Source of the DNA: an uncultured Clostridia bacterium
GTDB lineage: Bacteria > Bacillota > Clostridia > Peptostreptococcales > Anaerovoracaceae
Assembly (NCBI GenBank): GCA_934277655.1
Contig: CAKQVC010000169.1
Location: 1-5,165, forward strand
Length of the DNA stretch: 5,165 nucleotides
Direction of reading: 5' to 3'
The notes below the pieces were generated by a model. The model was not told the origin of the DNA. It saw only the letters and a program-made list of their open reading frames with translations, and did no database searches. Below are positions 5,148-5,165 of the stretch, one piece after another. The position numbers and the translations under genes were made by a program. Within the stretch, counting starts at the first letter, position 1, and every line of letters begins with the position of its first letter.

Positions 5148-5165
5148 GTAGCACATGAAACACCT

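Overview
The window holds one operon, read entirely on the minus strand, for a high-affinity branched-chain amino acid (Leu/Ile/Val) ABC importer of the LIV family. The lipoprotein-type binding protein, the strong GGAGG ribosome binding sites, the moderate base composition and the gene order suggest a Gram-positive anaerobe of the Clostridia, most likely Lachnospiraceae. That placement rests on general resemblance and was not tested by a search.

In the direction of transcription, from high to low coordinates, the layout is as follows. A promoter -10 element lies at about 5142-5147, with its -35 beyond the window edge. A 51-codon leader peptide gene (4958-5113) follows, with 24 Leu, Val or Ile codons. 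Next comes an untranslated leader with alternative RNA structures and an intrinsic terminator (4846-4878). Then come livJ, the substrate-binding lipoprotein (3578-4753); a 192-base gap with strong hairpins but no gene; livH (2507-3385) and livM (1387-2496), the two permeases; and livG (625-1386) and livF (1-610, cut by the window edge), the two ATPases. The spacings from livH to livF are 10, 0 and 14 bases, so these four genes are co-transcribed.

The proteins form one machine. LivJ, anchored outside the membrane by a lipid, captures the amino acid. LivH and LivM form the membrane channel. LivG and LivF hydrolyse ATP in the cytoplasm to drive import.

The most interesting part is the untouched-looking stretch upstream of livJ. 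It reads as a classical ribosome-mediated transcription attenuator. The leader peptide gene is packed with exactly the codons whose amino acids the operon imports. A segment inside its tail (4998-5006) repeats the 3' arm of the terminator and can therefore pair with the terminator's 5' arm (4869-4877) to form an antiterminator. A second nested helix starts just after the leader stop codon, where a terminating ribosome would block it. This would induce the importer when charged Leu-, Ile- or Val-tRNA runs short. I know such leaders for ilv and leu biosynthetic operons; I do not recall one described for a liv transporter in this group. The mechanism is inferred from sequence only.

I see no mobile elements, tRNA or rRNA genes, or CRISPR arrays, and no convincing genes on the plus strand.
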